Shown here piece after piece: positions 1 to 9,750 of a DNA stretch of 64,000 nt. Each line of letters starts with the position of its first letter. Within the stretch, counting starts at the first letter, position 1. Source of the DNA: Vibrio toranzoniae (GTDB taxonomy: Bacteria > Pseudomonadota > Gammaproteobacteria > Enterobacterales > Vibrionaceae). A program made the translations under genes and the position numbers. The notes beneath the pieces were generated by a model. The model was not told the DNA's origin. It saw only the letters and a list, made by a program, of their open reading frames with translations, and did not search any database. Where the stretch lies: positions 62,001-126,000 of the forward strand of contig NZ_AP025514.1 of assembly GCF_024347655.1 (NCBI RefSeq). Direction: 5' to 3'.

Positions 1-51
1 CAAAAACTTCGTTAATAAGATATGAGCTGTATGTTACCTAACCTTAAATCA

Positions 52-486
52 TTAGTCTTCTGAATCTCTTAGAGGCACGACCAGCATATCAACCGGTGAC
101 GCGTTGATCAGTTGTCGTGTTGAAGAAAGCAGCTTGCTCCAAAAATCTTGGTGATGTCCGCAGACCACTAGATCCACATTAAACTCGTTGATGGTGTCAC
201 ACAGTTCATGGCTCAAGTCACCGCTGCCTACTAAAGTATGAGCGATTGGGTACTGAGCATGTTCAGCAAAACTTTGTAATTGAACTCGTGATGCTTCCAT
301 CGCATTGTGCTGAGTTTCTGCCATGTTGATATCAATCAGCCCAGTATAAAGCTCGGCATAATTAATATCGATGTGGATAAAAGAGACTTTTGCACCCAAT
401 GGCTTAGCCAATACAACCGCTTTATCGACGAGTCGTTTACTGTCTTCAGATAAATCGACCGCAACCAAAATATGTTTGTAACTCAT
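52..486 (-). CDS. uspA: Universal stress protein A
   Basis: This 144-residue cytoplasmic Usp-fold protein is expected to help survival in growth arrest, oxidative stress and starvation. The N-terminal strand (YKHILVAVDLSEDS) and the C-terminal strand (VDMLVVPL) are typical of the family. The ATP-binding pattern G-2x-G-9x-G(S/T) of MJ0577-type Usps is not seen, which fits the UspA class that does not bind ATP. The start is an ATG preceded by a GGAGG-type ribosome site in the divergent gap with ftnA. Placement beside ferritin and uspB makes a small stress cluster. Identification is firm; the exact role is inferred from the family. Confidence 0.95.
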   Translation of the reverse strand: MSYKHILVAVDLSEDSKRLVDKAVVLAKPLGAKVSFIHIDINYAELYTGLIDINMAETQHNAMEASRVQLQSFAEHAQYPIAHTLVGSGDLSHELCDTINEFNVDLVVCGHHQDFWSKLLSSTRQLINASPVDMLVVPLRDSED

Positions 487-672
487 ATCGCTACCTCCCT
501 ATTCATTGTCTAGTTAAAGATTAGCACTATGTGATGCCTTTTTTTGCCAGAGTGATCTCATATCCATCGTCTTGCGTAGTAAGAGGGAAATATTGGTTAA
601 CTAATGGCCGGCGAGATATTCATTAAATAGTGATATGATAGAGAAAATAACGGATGTAATTAGGAGACCGAA

Positions 673-1200
673 ATGCTGTCTAAAACAATGGTTGAGCAAC
701 TGAACGATCAAATTAATCTCGAATTTTTCTCATCCAATCTATACTTACAAATGAGTGCTTGGTGTGAAGACAAAGGATTTGAAGGTGCAGCAGAGTTTCT
801 GCGTGTTCATGCAGTAGAAGAAATGGGACACATGCAACGTCTTTTCACTTACGTAAGTGAAACGGGTGCGATGCCAATTCTAGGTGCGATTGAAGCACCA
901 AAACATGAATTTGATAGCCTTGGTGCAGTGTTCCGTGAAACTTATGAACATGAGCAAATGATTACTCAAAAAATCAACAAACTCGCTCACGTCGCTTTTA
1001 GCACACAAGATTACTCAACCTTTAACTTCTTGCAATGGTACGTTGCAGAGCAACATGAAGAAGAAAAATTATTTAAAGGTGTATTAGATAAGCTAGAACT
1101 TGTTGGTGAAGACGGTAAAGCACTGTTCTTTATTGATAAAGACTTAGCGCAATTGGCAAAAGATGGTTCATCTTCAATTATGGAAACTCCTGCTGTTTAG
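673..1200 (+). CDS. ftnA: Non-haem ferritin (iron storage)
   Basis: A 175-residue bacterial ferritin subunit that oxidises Fe(II) and stores Fe(III) in a 24-mer cytoplasmic shell. The ferroxidase residues fall at the E. coli FtnA positions: E17, E50, H53, E94 and Q127, with further acidic ligands at E49, E129 and E130. Length is normal. A ribosome site (AGGAG) lies just upstream of the ATG. It is divergent from uspA and followed by uspB, so iron handling sits with stress genes. I see no clear Fur box in the short upstream gap. Confidence 0.97.
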   Translation: MLSKTMVEQLNDQINLEFFSSNLYLQMSAWCEDKGFEGAAEFLRVHAVEEMGHMQRLFTYVSETGAMPILGAIEAPKHEFDSLGAVFRETYEHEQMITQKINKLAHVAFSTQDYSTFNFLQWYVAEQHEEEKLFKGVLDKLELVGEDGKALFFIDKDLAQLAKDGSSSIMETPAV

Positions 1201-1268
1201 GTAGTAAGAGAAAGACACTGATTATCTTTTTCTTCCGAGTTTTCTGATGAAGATGTAGGGAGGAAAGG

Positions 1269-1592
1269 ATGATCAGCGGCGACACTATTCTATTTGCACT
1301 AATGGTTGTGACATGTGTGAACTGGTTGCGTTATTTTACTGCGTTACGAACACTCATTTATATTATGCGAGAAGCGCACCCTCTGCTTTATCAACAAGTA
1401 GACGGAGGCGGTTTTTTCACAACCCATGGCAATATGACCAAACAGGTTCGCTTGTTTAGTTACATAAAAAGCAAAGAATATCACCATCACCATGATGAAG
1501 TTTTCACATCGAAATGTGATCGAGTGAGGCAGCTATTTATACTTTCTGTCTCTTTGCTGGGTGTAACGTTACTATCTTCGTTCATCGTTTAA
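1269..1592 (+). CDS. uspB: Universal stress protein B, inner-membrane protein
   Basis: This 107-residue protein has a hydrophobic segment near each end (about residues 7-29 and 88-106) around a polar central part, the layout of UspB, a small membrane protein induced in stationary phase in enteric bacteria. A strong ribosome site (AGGGAGGAAAGG) precedes the ATG. The central part carries a YHHHHDE histidine run. It follows ftnA by 68 bases and may be co-transcribed. Its biochemical role is not known; name is by likeness and position next to uspA. Confidence 0.9.
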   Translation: MISGDTILFALMVVTCVNWLRYFTALRTLIYIMREAHPLLYQQVDGGGFFTTHGNMTKQVRLFSYIKSKEYHHHHDEVFTSKCDRVRQLFILSVSLLGVTLLSSFIV

Positions 1593-1716
1593 GCGTGATC
1601 TGGATTTTGGTTGTGGGTCTCGTATCTAATCAGTGAACATATTGATGCTTGCGATTCGTACAATTGAACATCAATTGCAAAGTTGAAAATTGCCGCTAAA
1701 ATAGCGAGCAACAAGT

Positions 1717-1747
1717 AAGGATGTGCTGTTTATGCACATCCTTTTTT
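1717..1747 (+). terminator. Rho-independent terminator after uspB
   Basis: A 9-bp perfect stem (AGGATGTGC / GCACATCCT) is followed by six T. It ends the ftnA-uspB unit. It also shows that an in-frame upstream start at 1721 for the next gene is not real, because that codon lies inside the hairpin. Confidence 0.9.
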
Positions 1748-1810
1748 ATTGACCGCATTTCGAGAACAGGGCGTACTCGGGCTGCAAAAGTGAAGAAAAG
1801 CAGAACCACA

Positions 1811-3004
1811 ATGAGTGAAAAATTTGATGTAATCGTAATGGGTGCGGGCGCCGCGGGCTTAATGTGTGCTGCGGAAGCGGGTAAACGCGGCCGACGAGTG
1901 CTGGTGGTTGATCATGCAAAGAAACCAGGCAGAAAAATTTTAATCTCAGGTGGCGGCCGTTGTAACTTCACTAATTATGATGTTTCAGCAAACAACTTCC
2001 TGTGTAACAACCCTCACTTCGTGAAGTCAGCGCTGTCTCAATACACCAACTGGGATTTTATCTCGATGGTGAGTAAGTACGGCATTGAGTTCGAAGAGCG
2101 TGATCACGGCCAATTGTTCTGTGTGAATGACCACACCGCAAAAGATATCGTGAGCATGCTGCTTGAAGAGTGTAAGCAAGCGAAAGTCGAACAACGCTAC
2201 CGTTGTGATGTTCACTCCATCGAAAAAACAGATACTGGCTTCAAGATGCACCTCAACACCGACGAAGTTGAGTGTGACTCCTTGGTTGTCGCGACAGGTG
2301 GTTTGTCGATGCCTAAGCTCGGCGCAACGCCATTTGGCTATAAGATTGCCGAGCAGTTTGGTTTGTCTGTGTTGCCGACTACCGCAGGTTTGGTGCCATT
2401 TACTTTGCATAAAGAAGACAAAGAAGCCTTCGCTGAGCTTTCTGGTATCGCCATCCCTGCTGAGATCACCGCTCAAGACGGCACTGTATTCAAAGAAGCG
2501 CTGCTGTTTACACACCGCGGCTTATCTGGTCCGTCAGTACTGCAAATCTCTTCATTCTGGAAAGCGGGCCAATCGGTCTCTATCAACCTAGTACCCGAAG
2601 TGGATGTTGCGGAGCTACTTGAAAACTCTCGCGAGAAACACCCAAACCAGAGCCTGAAAAACACCTTGGCGAAAGTATTGCCAAAGCGTTTTATTGAAGT
2701 ACTGATTGATCGTAAAGAGCTGGAAGACAAGCCACTTAAACAGTTTAATGAAAAGCAATTGAATGGTGTTGTAGAACATCTAGAAAACTGGAAAATCGCA
2801 CCCAATGGGACGGAAGGCTACCGAACGGCCGAAGTCACTCTCGGTGGGGTGGATACTCATCACCTATCTTCAAAAACTATGGAGTGTAAGAGTGTCTCTG
2901 GCCTCTACTTTATCGGTGAAGTGATGGATGTAACTGGCTGGCTGGGTGGCTACAACTTCCAATGGTGTTGGAGTTCTGGCTTTGCTGCAGGACAGTGGGT
3001 TTAA
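1811..3004 (+). CDS. YhiN/HI0933-family FAD-dependent oxidoreductase
   Basis: A 397-residue flavoprotein of the HI0933/YhiN family. The N-terminal Rossmann motif GAGAAG (residues 11-16) binds FAD, and the family signature ISGGGRCNFTN follows near residue 50. The C-terminal end carries the second FAD-contact motif (GEVMDVTGWLGGYN). The reading frame extends 30 codons upstream, but that part crosses the uspB terminator and lacks family likeness, so the ATG at 1811 is chosen. The substrate is unknown for the family. In E. coli yhiN is also near uspA/uspB, so the neighbourhood is conserved. Confidence 0.92.
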   Translation: MSEKFDVIVMGAGAAGLMCAAEAGKRGRRVLVVDHAKKPGRKILISGGGRCNFTNYDVSANNFLCNNPHFVKSALSQYTNWDFISMVSKYGIEFEERDHGQLFCVNDHTAKDIVSMLLEECKQAKVEQRYRCDVHSIEKTDTGFKMHLNTDEVECDSLVVATGGLSMPKLGATPFGYKIAEQFGLSVLPTTAGLVPFTLHKEDKEAFAELSGIAIPAEITAQDGTVFKEALLFTHRGLSGPSVLQISSFWKAGQSVSINLVPEVDVAELLENSREKHPNQSLKNTLAKVLPKRFIEVLIDRKELEDKPLKQFNEKQLNGVVEHLENWKIAPNGTEGYRTAEVTLGGVDTHHLSSKTMECKSVSGLYFIGEVMDVTGWLGGYNFQWCWSSGFAAGQWV

Positions 3005-3036
3005 GCACTTCGCTTATCCATTCGTTCAGGTTACAT

Positions 3037-3068
3037 AAAAATGGCGAGTCACATGACTCGCCATTTTT
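3037..3068. terminator. Bidirectional terminator between convergent genes
   Basis: AAAAATGGCGAGTC / GACTCGCCATTTTT is a long perfect palindrome with A and T runs on its two sides. It can stop transcription of the flavoprotein gene on the plus strand and of the transporter gene on the minus strand. Confidence 0.9.
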
Positions 3069-3127
3069 GTATCTATTTCAGAGTGAAAAGTAACTAAGTT
3101 GATGGATTTCGCAGTCAATCGACACTT

Positions 3128-4033
3128 TTAGTTCTCATTAGCAACTGTCTTGTTTTTTGAAAACTTGATCTGTTGAATCACCAAGCCGGAAATGATTAAT
3201 ACCAGGCCAAATAGAGTGGCAGGGTGAATCTCTTCGCCAATGATGGTTGAAAGTAGCATTAGTGAGATAAACGGTGAGGCAAAGATTAGGTTACTGATAC
3301 GTGCTGTGTTGTTGGTCAGTTTCAGTGCTGATAGCCACAATACAAAGGTAATCCCCATCTCAAATAGGCCCACATAAGTCACCGCCATCCAACCTTTCGC
3401 TGTGATTTGGCTAAAGCTTTCACCTTCGTAAAGGGTTAAACCAATCGCGAATGGCAATGCCACTAAGAACCCAAGCAGTACGCCAACCACAGGGTCAGCC
3501 TTGTTTTTGGTGTTGAGAATCCAGTAACCCGCCCAAAGCAGGGTTGAAAGCAGCGCCAGTGCCACACCGAGTGGGCTATCGAACTGCATACCTAGCACGT
3601 CGCCTTTGGTGGCTATCACGACCACGCCGGCATAGCTGAAGGTACATGCAATCCAATCTTGTTTGCGAATTTTTTGTCCTAGAAACACCGCTGCCATTAA
3701 AGTTAGGGTGATCGCCCAACTGTAGTTGATGGCTTGAGCTTGAGAAGCGGGCAGTAGGTCATACGCTTTAAAGAGAATCAGGTAGTAGGCTAGAGGATTC
3801 ACCAAACCGAGCAGGAGGTAATACCAAGGGTTGGAAAGAAACGTAGTACTCAACTGAGTAAGTTTGCCTTGAAAGGCGCAAACCGCGATCAGTGCAATCG
3901 ACGACACAATGCTGGCGATGGTCAGCATTTGAATCGGTGAAAACTCAGCAAGGGTCAGCTTAAAAGCAGTAGCGACCGTTGACCACAGTAGCACTGCGGA
4001 AAGGCCAAAGCCCAAGGCACGACGTTCGTTCAT
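3128..4033 (-). CDS. EamA/DMT-family membrane transporter
   Basis: A 301-residue polytopic protein with about ten hydrophobic segments arranged as two EamA repeats, typical of drug/metabolite exporters such as RhaT/YdcZ relatives. The N-terminus (LSAVLLWSTVATAFKLTL) matches the first EamA helix, and the second repeat begins near residue 150 (SPLGVALALLSTLLWAGYWIL). It probably exports a small metabolite or amino acid from the cytoplasm; the substrate cannot be read from sequence. It is transcribed alone, convergent with the yhiN-type gene and divergent from rmuC. Confidence 0.88.
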   Translation of the reverse strand: MNERRALGFGLSAVLLWSTVATAFKLTLAEFSPIQMLTIASIVSSIALIAVCAFQGKLTQLSTTFLSNPWYYLLLGLVNPLAYYLILFKAYDLLPASQAQAINYSWAITLTLMAAVFLGQKIRKQDWIACTFSYAGVVVIATKGDVLGMQFDSPLGVALALLSTLLWAGYWILNTKNKADPVVGVLLGFLVALPFAIGLTLYEGESFSQITAKGWMAVTYVGLFEMGITFVLWLSALKLTNNTARISNLIFASPFISLMLLSTIIGEEIHPATLFGLVLIISGLVIQQIKFSKNKTVANEN

Positions 4034-4171
4034 AGCAACTCATTCTAATTTGATGGAAATTAATACAGAGCGCTTAGTCTATCTGGCGAATTTTAATACG
4101 GCAAACTGGACATTTATCCAGTATCAAAATACCATTTAATGAGTTACTTCCAATTAGGCTAAATCATTATC

Positions 4172-5704
4172 ATGCAATGGATTATCGAACATCAAGCAAC
4201 GCTTATTGCTGCAATTTCTGGCGCGCTCGTCAGCAGCGGTGTGGTGGGTTGGTGGATAAAGCAAAAGTTCTCTTTTCAACAGCGACTTCTTGAACAGCAA
4301 CTTGAGTCCGATCATTTGTTGCATCAATCTCAACAGTCGCAACTCAAGTTATCGCTTGCAGAGGCACAACAAGAGTTGGATGAGCTGGATGATGAGCGAG
4401 ACAAAGCGGTATTTGAACTCAAGCAAGCGCACGGCAAGGTGATGGCCGCGATGGAAAAGCTTCGTTATTTTGAAGCCGTTAAGCAGGAGCGCCAGCAGTA
4501 TGCTGATGAGATCAATGTGCTTAAAGCTCATAAATCAGAGCTAGAAGCTGAGCTGCGAGAGCAAGAGGCGAGGCACGATCAAGAAAATCTCGCCAATAAT
4601 GAAAAACTGCAGCTGTTGGAGCATGCTGAATCTCGATTAAAGCAACAGTTTGAGCATTTAGCTAATCAGTTATTTGAAACTAAAACCGCCAAGGTTGATC
4701 AGCAGAACAAGCAGAGCCTAGAAGGTTTGTTGTCACCTTTGAGAGAACAGCTAGAAGGTTTTAAAAAGCAGGTTAACGATAACTTTAGCCAAGAAGCCAA
4801 AGAGCGTCATACTTTGGTGCATGAACTTAAAAACCTGCAACGTCTGAATGAGAGCATGACGCGTGAAGCGGTGAACCTGACTCAAGCGCTTAAGGGTGAT
4901 AATAAACAGCAAGGTAACTGGGGTGAGGTGGTATTGGCTCGCGTACTTGCTGAATCAGGCCTGCGCGAAGGCCATGAATACCAAACGCAAGTGAACCTGC
5001 AAAACGATGCGGGCAAGCGTTATCAACCGGATGTGATTGTGCATCTGCCACAAGATAAGCAAGTGGTGGTGGATTCGAAAATGGCGTTGGTGGCCTTTGA
5101 ACGCTACTTCAATGCTGAAACTGATCAACAACGCGATGCTGCACTACGGGATCACTTAGTTTCTCTAAGAGCGCACATCAAAGGCTTGAGCCAGAAAGAT
5201 TATCATCAACTCAAAGGCATTCAGAGCCTCGATTATGTGTTGATGTTTATTCCGGTAGAGCCAGCATTTCAAGTGGCGATTCAAGCCGACCCTAGCTTAG
5301 TCAAAGACGCGATGGAACAAAACATCATCTTGGTTAGCCCAACGACCTTGCTGGTGGCACTGCGTACCATTGATAACCTGTGGCGCAACGACAGGCAGAA
5401 CCAGAACGCTCAAGTTATTGCGGAACGTGCGAGCAAGCTTTACGACAAATTGCGCTTGTTTGTTGATGACATGGAAGGCCTTGGTAGCTCATTAGATAGA
5501 GCCAATCAAAGCTACCAAGGTGCCATGAATAAGCTAGTAACAGGGCGGGGCAATGTGATTCGTCAGGCAGAAAGCTTCAAGCAATTGGGTGTTGAAGTGA
5601 AGAAACCGATTTCGATAGGTTTGGCTGAAATGGCGCAAAATGAGGCTTTTTCAGAAAATGACTCCTTAGTAGAAAGACAACCTGCTGAGGATAAAGTAAA
5701 CTAA
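4172..5704 (+). CDS. rmuC: DNA recombination protein RmuC
   Basis: A 510-residue RmuC-family protein. There is one membrane segment (about residues 10-31, [15 protein letters not shown]), a long coiled coil (about 35-180), and the RmuC nuclease-like domain (about 190-480) with the GNWGEVVLARVLAESGL and VVVDSKMAL motifs that fit a PD-(D/E)XK-like core. RmuC limits recombination at inverted repeats in E. coli. The C-terminal tail after about residue 485 is acidic and probably unstructured. It is followed 66 bases later by ubiE, the same order as in E. coli. Identification is secure. Confidence 0.95.
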   Translation: MQWIIEHQATLIAAISGALVSSGVVGWWIKQKFSFQQRLLEQQLESDHLLHQSQQSQLKLSLAEAQQELDELDDERDKAVFELKQAHGKVMAAMEKLRYFEAVKQERQQYADEINVLKAHKSELEAELREQEARHDQENLANNEKLQLLEHAESRLKQQFEHLANQLFETKTAKVDQQNKQSLEGLLSPLREQLEGFKKQVNDNFSQEAKERHTLVHELKNLQRLNESMTREAVNLTQALKGDNKQQGNWGEVVLARVLAESGLREGHEYQTQVNLQNDAGKRYQPDVIVHLPQDKQVVVDSKMALVAFERYFNAETDQQRDAALRDHLVSLRAHIKGLSQKDYHQLKGIQSLDYVLMFIPVEPAFQVAIQADPSLVKDAMEQNIILVSPTTLLVALRTIDNLWRNDRQNQNAQVIAERASKLYDKLRLFVDDMEGLGSSLDRANQSYQGAMNKLVTGRGNVIRQAESFKQLGVEVKKPISIGLAEMAQNEAFSENDSLVERQPAEDKVN

Positions 5705-5770
5705 TCGACCGCAGCGCCTCTAAACACAGTGCGCTGTCGATGAGAACTTACCATGGTAGATAACAGCATT

Positions 5771-6547
5771 ATGGACACAAGCGTGCAGACAAATTCAGAA
5801 GTAGAGTCAGAAACCACACACTTTGGTTTCGAAACCGTCGCGAAAGACGAAAAAGTCGCGAAAGTCGCAGAGGTATTTCACTCTGTAGCCGCTAAATACG
5901 ACATTATGAATGATTTAATGTCGGGTGGTGTTCACCGCTTGTGGAAGCGATTCACGATTGATTGCAGTGGCGTTCGCCCGGGTCAACGTGTTCTAGACCT
6001 AGGTGGTGGTACTGGCGATCTTACGGCGAAATTCTCGCGTATTGTTGGTGAAAAAGGCCACGTGGTTCTTGCTGATATCAACAATTCAATGCTGAATGTT
6101 GGCCGTGATAAGCTGCGAGATAACGGTATTGTGGGCAATGTGCACTACGTACAAGCCAATGCTGAAGACCTACCATTTCCAGATAACTACTTTGATTGCA
6201 TTACGATCAGCTTCTGTCTGCGTAACGTAACCGATAAAGACCAAGCATTGCGTTCAATGTTCCGCGTACTTAAGCCGGGCGGCCGCCTGTTGGTTCTGGA
6301 GTTTTCGAAGCCAGTACTTGAGCCACTATCGAAAGTGTATGACGCATACTCCTTTCACTTGTTACCTAAAATTGGTGAGCTGATTGTCAATGATGCAGAC
6401 AGCTACCGCTACCTTGCCGAATCTATCCGCATGCACCCAAATCAAGAAACTTTAGAAGGCATGATGCAAGAAGCGGGTTTTGAAAACACTAAATACTACA
6501 ACCTAACGGGCGGCATTGTTGCGCTGCACCGAGGTTACAAGTTCTAG
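5771..6547 (+). CDS. ubiE: Ubiquinone/menaquinone C-methyltransferase
   Basis: UbiE adds the C-methyl group from S-adenosylmethionine in ubiquinone and menaquinone synthesis. The protein (258 residues from this start) has the SAM motif [12 protein letters not shown], the family signatures [17 protein letters not shown] and RMHPNQETL, and the C-terminal end HRGYKF that closes UbiE proteins. An in-frame ATG at 5753 would add six residues. I prefer 5771 because Vibrio homologues begin about there, but neither start has a strong ribosome site. It heads the ubiE-ubiJ-ubiB set. Confidence 0.96.
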   Translation: MDTSVQTNSEVESETTHFGFETVAKDEKVAKVAEVFHSVAAKYDIMNDLMSGGVHRLWKRFTIDCSGVRPGQRVLDLGGGTGDLTAKFSRIVGEKGHVVLADINNSMLNVGRDKLRDNGIVGNVHYVQANAEDLPFPDNYFDCITISFCLRNVTDKDQALRSMFRVLKPGGRLLVLEFSKPVLEPLSKVYDAYSFHLLPKIGELIVNDADSYRYLAESIRMHPNQETLEGMMQEAGFENTKYYNLTGGIVALHRGYKF

Positions 6548-6603
6548 TCGAACTTGACAGTAGGCTCGTTGAGCTGGCTAGACAATAAAAGAATAAAGAC
6601 AGA

Positions 6604-6630
6604 ACGGATAGGTTAAGGCTTATCCGTTTT
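6604..6630 (+). other. Inverted repeat between ubiE and ubiJ
   Basis: ACGGATA and TATCCGT form a 7-bp stem with a 10-base loop, followed by only four T. It could be a weak terminator or attenuator, or a stability hairpin, between ubiE and ubiJ. The run of T is too short to call a terminator with confidence. Confidence 0.4.
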
Positions 6631-6647
6631 CAAAGGTAAGGACAGTC

Positions 6648-7253
6648 ATGCCATTTGATCCATTGGTCACCGCGGTTATTGAAACCTCTTTAAATACTTT
6701 CGTGAACGATGATCCAGCCTTGGTTCGTCGCTTGTCTCGTTTAAAGGGGCAGATCATTCAAGTCAATTTGAAAGAGTTGAATAAAACACTCACTTTCGTT
6801 TTCAGCCAACAAATTGATGTATTGGCTGAATACGAAGGACAACCTGATTGTTACTTATCCTTGAATCTATCGGTATTACCGGAACTGCGTGAGCAGTCGA
6901 ATATCACTAAGCTGATCAAGCAAGATAAGCTGATCTTAGAAGGTGATATTCAGTTGGCACAAAAATTTGCTCAATTGATGACAGACTGCAAGCCTGACTT
7001 GGAAGAGTGGTTGTCACGAGTGACTGGCGATGTGGTTGCGCATACCTTGGTCCAAAGCGCTAAAAATGTGGGTGACCTGATGGCTAAGCAGGCAACTAAG
7101 CATCAAAACCACCTTGCTCAGGTTTTGACTGAGGAGTGGAAAATGGCACCCGCAGCGTTAGAAGTCGCACATTTTTGCGATCAGGTTGATGACGTAAAAA
7201 GTGCCACCGCACGCCTTGAATCAAAATTGAATACTCTGTTGGAGAAAGCATGA
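6648..7253 (+). CDS. ubiJ: Ubiquinone biosynthesis accessory factor UbiJ (SCP2 domain)
   Basis: A 201-residue protein with an N-terminal SCP2 lipid-binding domain (about residues 15-115) and a helical C-terminal tail. In E. coli UbiJ works with UbiK as a scaffold that binds the lipid intermediates of the soluble Ubi complex. The ribosome site AAGGA lies eight bases before the ATG. The stop codon overlaps the ubiB start by four bases (ATGA), so the two are translationally coupled. Position between ubiE and ubiB confirms the call. Confidence 0.94.
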   Translation: MPFDPLVTAVIETSLNTFVNDDPALVRRLSRLKGQIIQVNLKELNKTLTFVFSQQIDVLAEYEGQPDCYLSLNLSVLPELREQSNITKLIKQDKLILEGDIQLAQKFAQLMTDCKPDLEEWLSRVTGDVVAHTLVQSAKNVGDLMAKQATKHQNHLAQVLTEEWKMAPAALEVAHFCDQVDDVKSATARLESKLNTLLEKA

Positions 7254-8884
7254 CCCCTGCAGAAGTGAAACGTCTTTATCATATTATCAAGGTACAGTTA
7301 GAGTATGGCCTTGATGAGTTGATGCCAGAACACCAATTGACTAAAGCCCCTTTGTTGGCGAGAAAGTCACTGTTTTGGCTCAAGAATAAGCATCAAGATA
7401 AAGAGTTAGGCCACCGCTTGCGTTTAGCATTACAAGAATTAGGGCCGGTCTGGATCAAATTCGGACAGATGATGTCGACACGTCGTGACCTATTTCCTCC
7501 TCATATCGCCGATCAGTTGGCGTTGTTGCAAGACCAAGTGGCGCCATTTGATGGCGCGTTGGCCAAGCAAGATATGGAAACGGCATTGGGTGGCAGTTTA
7601 GATAATTGGTTTACTGATTTTGATATTGAGCCACTGGCTTCGGCTTCTATAGCTCAGGTGCATACGGCAAAGCTAAAAGAGAGTGGTCGCGAGATTGTTC
7701 TCAAGGTAATTCGACCTGATATTCGCCCGGTGATTGATGCAGATCTAAAACTGATGCACCGAATGGCGCGTATAGTCGCTAAGTCGCTTCCTGAAGCACG
7801 TCGTTTGAAACCCGTTGAGGTGGTTCACGAGTACGAAAAAACGCTACTTGATGAACTCGATCTGCGTCGTGAGGCGGCCAATGCGATTCAACTGCGACGC
7901 AACTTTGAAGGCAGTGAAGAGCTGTATGTTCCAGAGGTTATCCCTGATTTAAGCAGTGAAACCTTGATGGTGTCAGAGCGAATCTATGGTATTCAGGTTT
8001 CAGACATTGAAACGCTAAACGCCAACGGCACTAACATGAAATTGCTGGCTGAACGCGGTGTGACAGTCTTCTTCACCCAAGTGTTCCGCGACAGCTTTTT
8101 CCATGCAGACATGCACCCTGGCAACGTGTTCGTTAACCCTGAAAATCCAGATAATCCTCAGTGGATTGGCTTGGATTGTGGCATTGTCGGCACACTTAAC
8201 AGTGAAGATAAGCGCTATTTAGCCGAAAACCTGCTGGCTTTCTTTAATCGAGATTACCGTAAAGTCGCCGAGCTGCACGTGGATTCTGGATGGGTGCCAC
8301 ACGACACCAACGTCAATGATTTCGAATTTGCGATTCGTATGGTGTGTGAGCCTATTTTTGCCAAACCACTTGGCGAGATCTCATTTGGCCATGTGTTGCT
8401 AAACTTATTTAATACAGCAAGACGTTTCAACATGGAGGTTCAACCTCAGTTGGTGCTTTTGCAGAAGACCTTGTTGTATGTGGAAGGCCTAGGCCGCCAG
8501 TTGTATCCGCAACTTGATTTGTGGGCAACGGCGAAGCCTTTCCTAGAAACTTGGATGATGAATCAAGTGGGGCCGCAAGCTGTGATTAACGCAGTCAAAG
8601 AGCGCGCGCCATTCTGGGCAGAAAAACTGCCAGAGCTGCCAGAGCTACTTTATGACAGCTTGCGCCAAGGTAAAGCGATGAACCACAGAATGGATCAGCT
8701 TTATCAAGGCTACCGAGATAGTAAGCGTCAGCAAGCGACTGGAAAGTTTTTGTTTGGCGTTGGAGCTACTTTAGTCGTATGCTCCGCAATATTAGTTTCA
8801 AGCCCTTATGAGCAGCTATCCATGGGCTGTGGCATCGCAGGTGTCACATTTTGGTTGCTTAGTTGGCGAGCTTACCGTCGTTAG
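7250..8884 (+). CDS. ubiB: Ubiquinone biosynthesis kinase-like protein UbiB
   Basis: A 544-residue ADCK/UbiB atypical kinase-like ATPase needed for ubiquinone synthesis. Visible motifs are the KxGQ motif (KFGQ, residues 70-73), the alanine-rich nucleotide loop ([10 protein letters not shown]), the ExD-type segment [12 protein letters not shown], and the catalytic-like [11 protein letters not shown] and GLDCGIVG (DFG position). Two hydrophobic helices at the C-terminus (about 499-540) anchor it in the inner membrane, as is known for UbiB. It overlaps ubiJ by four bases and precedes tatA by 53 bases. Confidence 0.96.
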   Translation: MTPAEVKRLYHIIKVQLEYGLDELMPEHQLTKAPLLARKSLFWLKNKHQDKELGHRLRLALQELGPVWIKFGQMMSTRRDLFPPHIADQLALLQDQVAPFDGALAKQDMETALGGSLDNWFTDFDIEPLASASIAQVHTAKLKESGREIVLKVIRPDIRPVIDADLKLMHRMARIVAKSLPEARRLKPVEVVHEYEKTLLDELDLRREAANAIQLRRNFEGSEELYVPEVIPDLSSETLMVSERIYGIQVSDIETLNANGTNMKLLAERGVTVFFTQVFRDSFFHADMHPGNVFVNPENPDNPQWIGLDCGIVGTLNSEDKRYLAENLLAFFNRDYRKVAELHVDSGWVPHDTNVNDFEFAIRMVCEPIFAKPLGEISFGHVLLNLFNTARRFNMEVQPQLVLLQKTLLYVEGLGRQLYPQLDLWATAKPFLETWMMNQVGPQAVINAVKERAPFWAEKLPELPELLYDSLRQGKAMNHRMDQLYQGYRDSKRQQATGKFLFGVGATLVVCSAILVSSPYEQLSMGCGIAGVTFWLLSWRAYRR

Positions 8885-8937
8885 ACAGTAGACTCTCTTA
8901 ATATTTTTATGTGTAGACAGACCCGAGGACAATGACA

Positions 8938-9192
8938 ATGGGTGGTATCAGTATTTGGCAACTTTTAATCATTGCTGTAATTGTAATTTTGCTATTCGGA
9001 ACAAAGAAACTGCGCGGCATGGGTGGTGACTTAGGTTCAGCGGTTAAAGGCTTCAAAAAAGCGATGAGCGATGAAGAAAAGCCTGCAGATAAGAAAGACG
9101 CAGACTTTGAACCAAAGAATATTGAACAGCAGAAGAAAGAAGCGAGCGCTGAAACAACTGCTGAAACAAAGAAAGACAAAGAGCAGGCGTAA
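8938..9192 (+). CDS. tatA: Sec-independent translocase subunit TatA
   Basis: An 84-residue TatA with a single N-terminal membrane helix ([18 protein letters not shown]), the hinge FGTKKLRG, an amphipathic helix ([15 protein letters not shown]) and a charged, Lys/Glu-rich tail. TatA forms the size-adjusting pore for export of folded proteins. An ATG two codons upstream (8932) is also in frame. The one at 8938 is eight bases after GAGGA and gives the usual MGG start, so it is chosen. It is separated from tatB by three bases. Confidence 0.95.
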   Translation: MGGISIWQLLIIAVIVILLFGTKKLRGMGGDLGSAVKGFKKAMSDEEKPADKKDADFEPKNIEQQKKEASAETTAETKKDKEQA

Positions 9193-9195
9193 ATC

Positions 9196-9603
9196 GTGTT
9201 TGATATCGGTTTTTGGGAACTGGTATTAATATCTGTCGTTGGGTTAGTGGTTTTAGGACCTGAGCGTTTGCCTGTAGCGATTCGCAGTGTCTCCAAGTTT
9301 GTTGGACAAGCGAAAAGCATGGCAAATAGTGTGAAAGATGAACTTTCTCATGAGCTTAAGGTACAAGAGCTGCAAGAAAACCTACGTAAGGCGGAAAAAA
9401 TGGGTATGGAAGATTTATCTCCAGACCTACAAGCATCAGTGGATGAACTTAAGCAGGCCGCTGCTGAGGTTCAACGTCCATATGCTAAGCCTGAGTCTGA
9501 TAAGCCAAGTGAGACTAAATCCAGTGTCACGGAAACTGTGGAATCTGAAACTATTCAGGTTAACAGTGAGGCTTCAGCACCGTCAGATAAGAAAGCCGAA
9601 TAG
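9196..9603 (+). CDS. tatB: Sec-independent translocase subunit TatB
   Basis: A 135-residue TatB starting with GTG. The N-terminal motif [26 protein letters not shown] is diagnostic: Glu at position 8 and the GPERLP hinge distinguish TatB from TatA. An amphipathic helix and a long Ser/Glu-rich, low-complexity tail follow. TatB joins TatC in the twin-arginine receptor. The stop is followed by an unusually long 147-base gap before tatC. Confidence 0.95.
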   Translation: MFDIGFWELVLISVVGLVVLGPERLPVAIRSVSKFVGQAKSMANSVKDELSHELKVQELQENLRKAEKMGMEDLSPDLQASVDELKQAAAEVQRPYAKPESDKPSETKSSVTETVESETIQVNSEASAPSDKKAE

Positions 9604-9631
9604 TCTCGCAAGGAGGAGTCGCCAGATACTT

Positions 9632-9659
9632 ATGTAGCTAGATGTTTAAGTAGCTACAT
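9632..9659. repeat. Hairpin in the tatB-tatC gap
   Basis: ATGTAGCTA and TAGCTACAT form a perfect 9-bp stem with a 10-base loop. Variants of the words TTTAAGTA and TAGCTA recur just downstream. No T run follows, so it is not a standard terminator. It may stabilise or attenuate the tatAB part of the transcript. Confidence 0.55.
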
Positions 9660-9750
9660 ATTTAAGTAAATAGCTATTCAAGTGGATACTAGTTCAACTG
9701 GATAGATAGGCGCGCGGCTCCTTTTCGATCTTCCTTTTAAGAGGTTTGAC

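Noticed and set aside
1721..1810. Upstream extension of the yhiN-type gene
   Set aside because: It starts in the uspB terminator and adds a tail without family likeness; ATG at 1811 gives the standard start.
2027..2515. Minus-strand 162-codon frame inside the yhiN-type gene
   Set aside because: Antisense shadow with atypical composition and no ribosome site.
6604..6630. Strong terminator between ubiE and ubiJ
   Set aside because: Only four T follow the stem, and ubiJ-ubiB need transcription; kept only as an inverted repeat.
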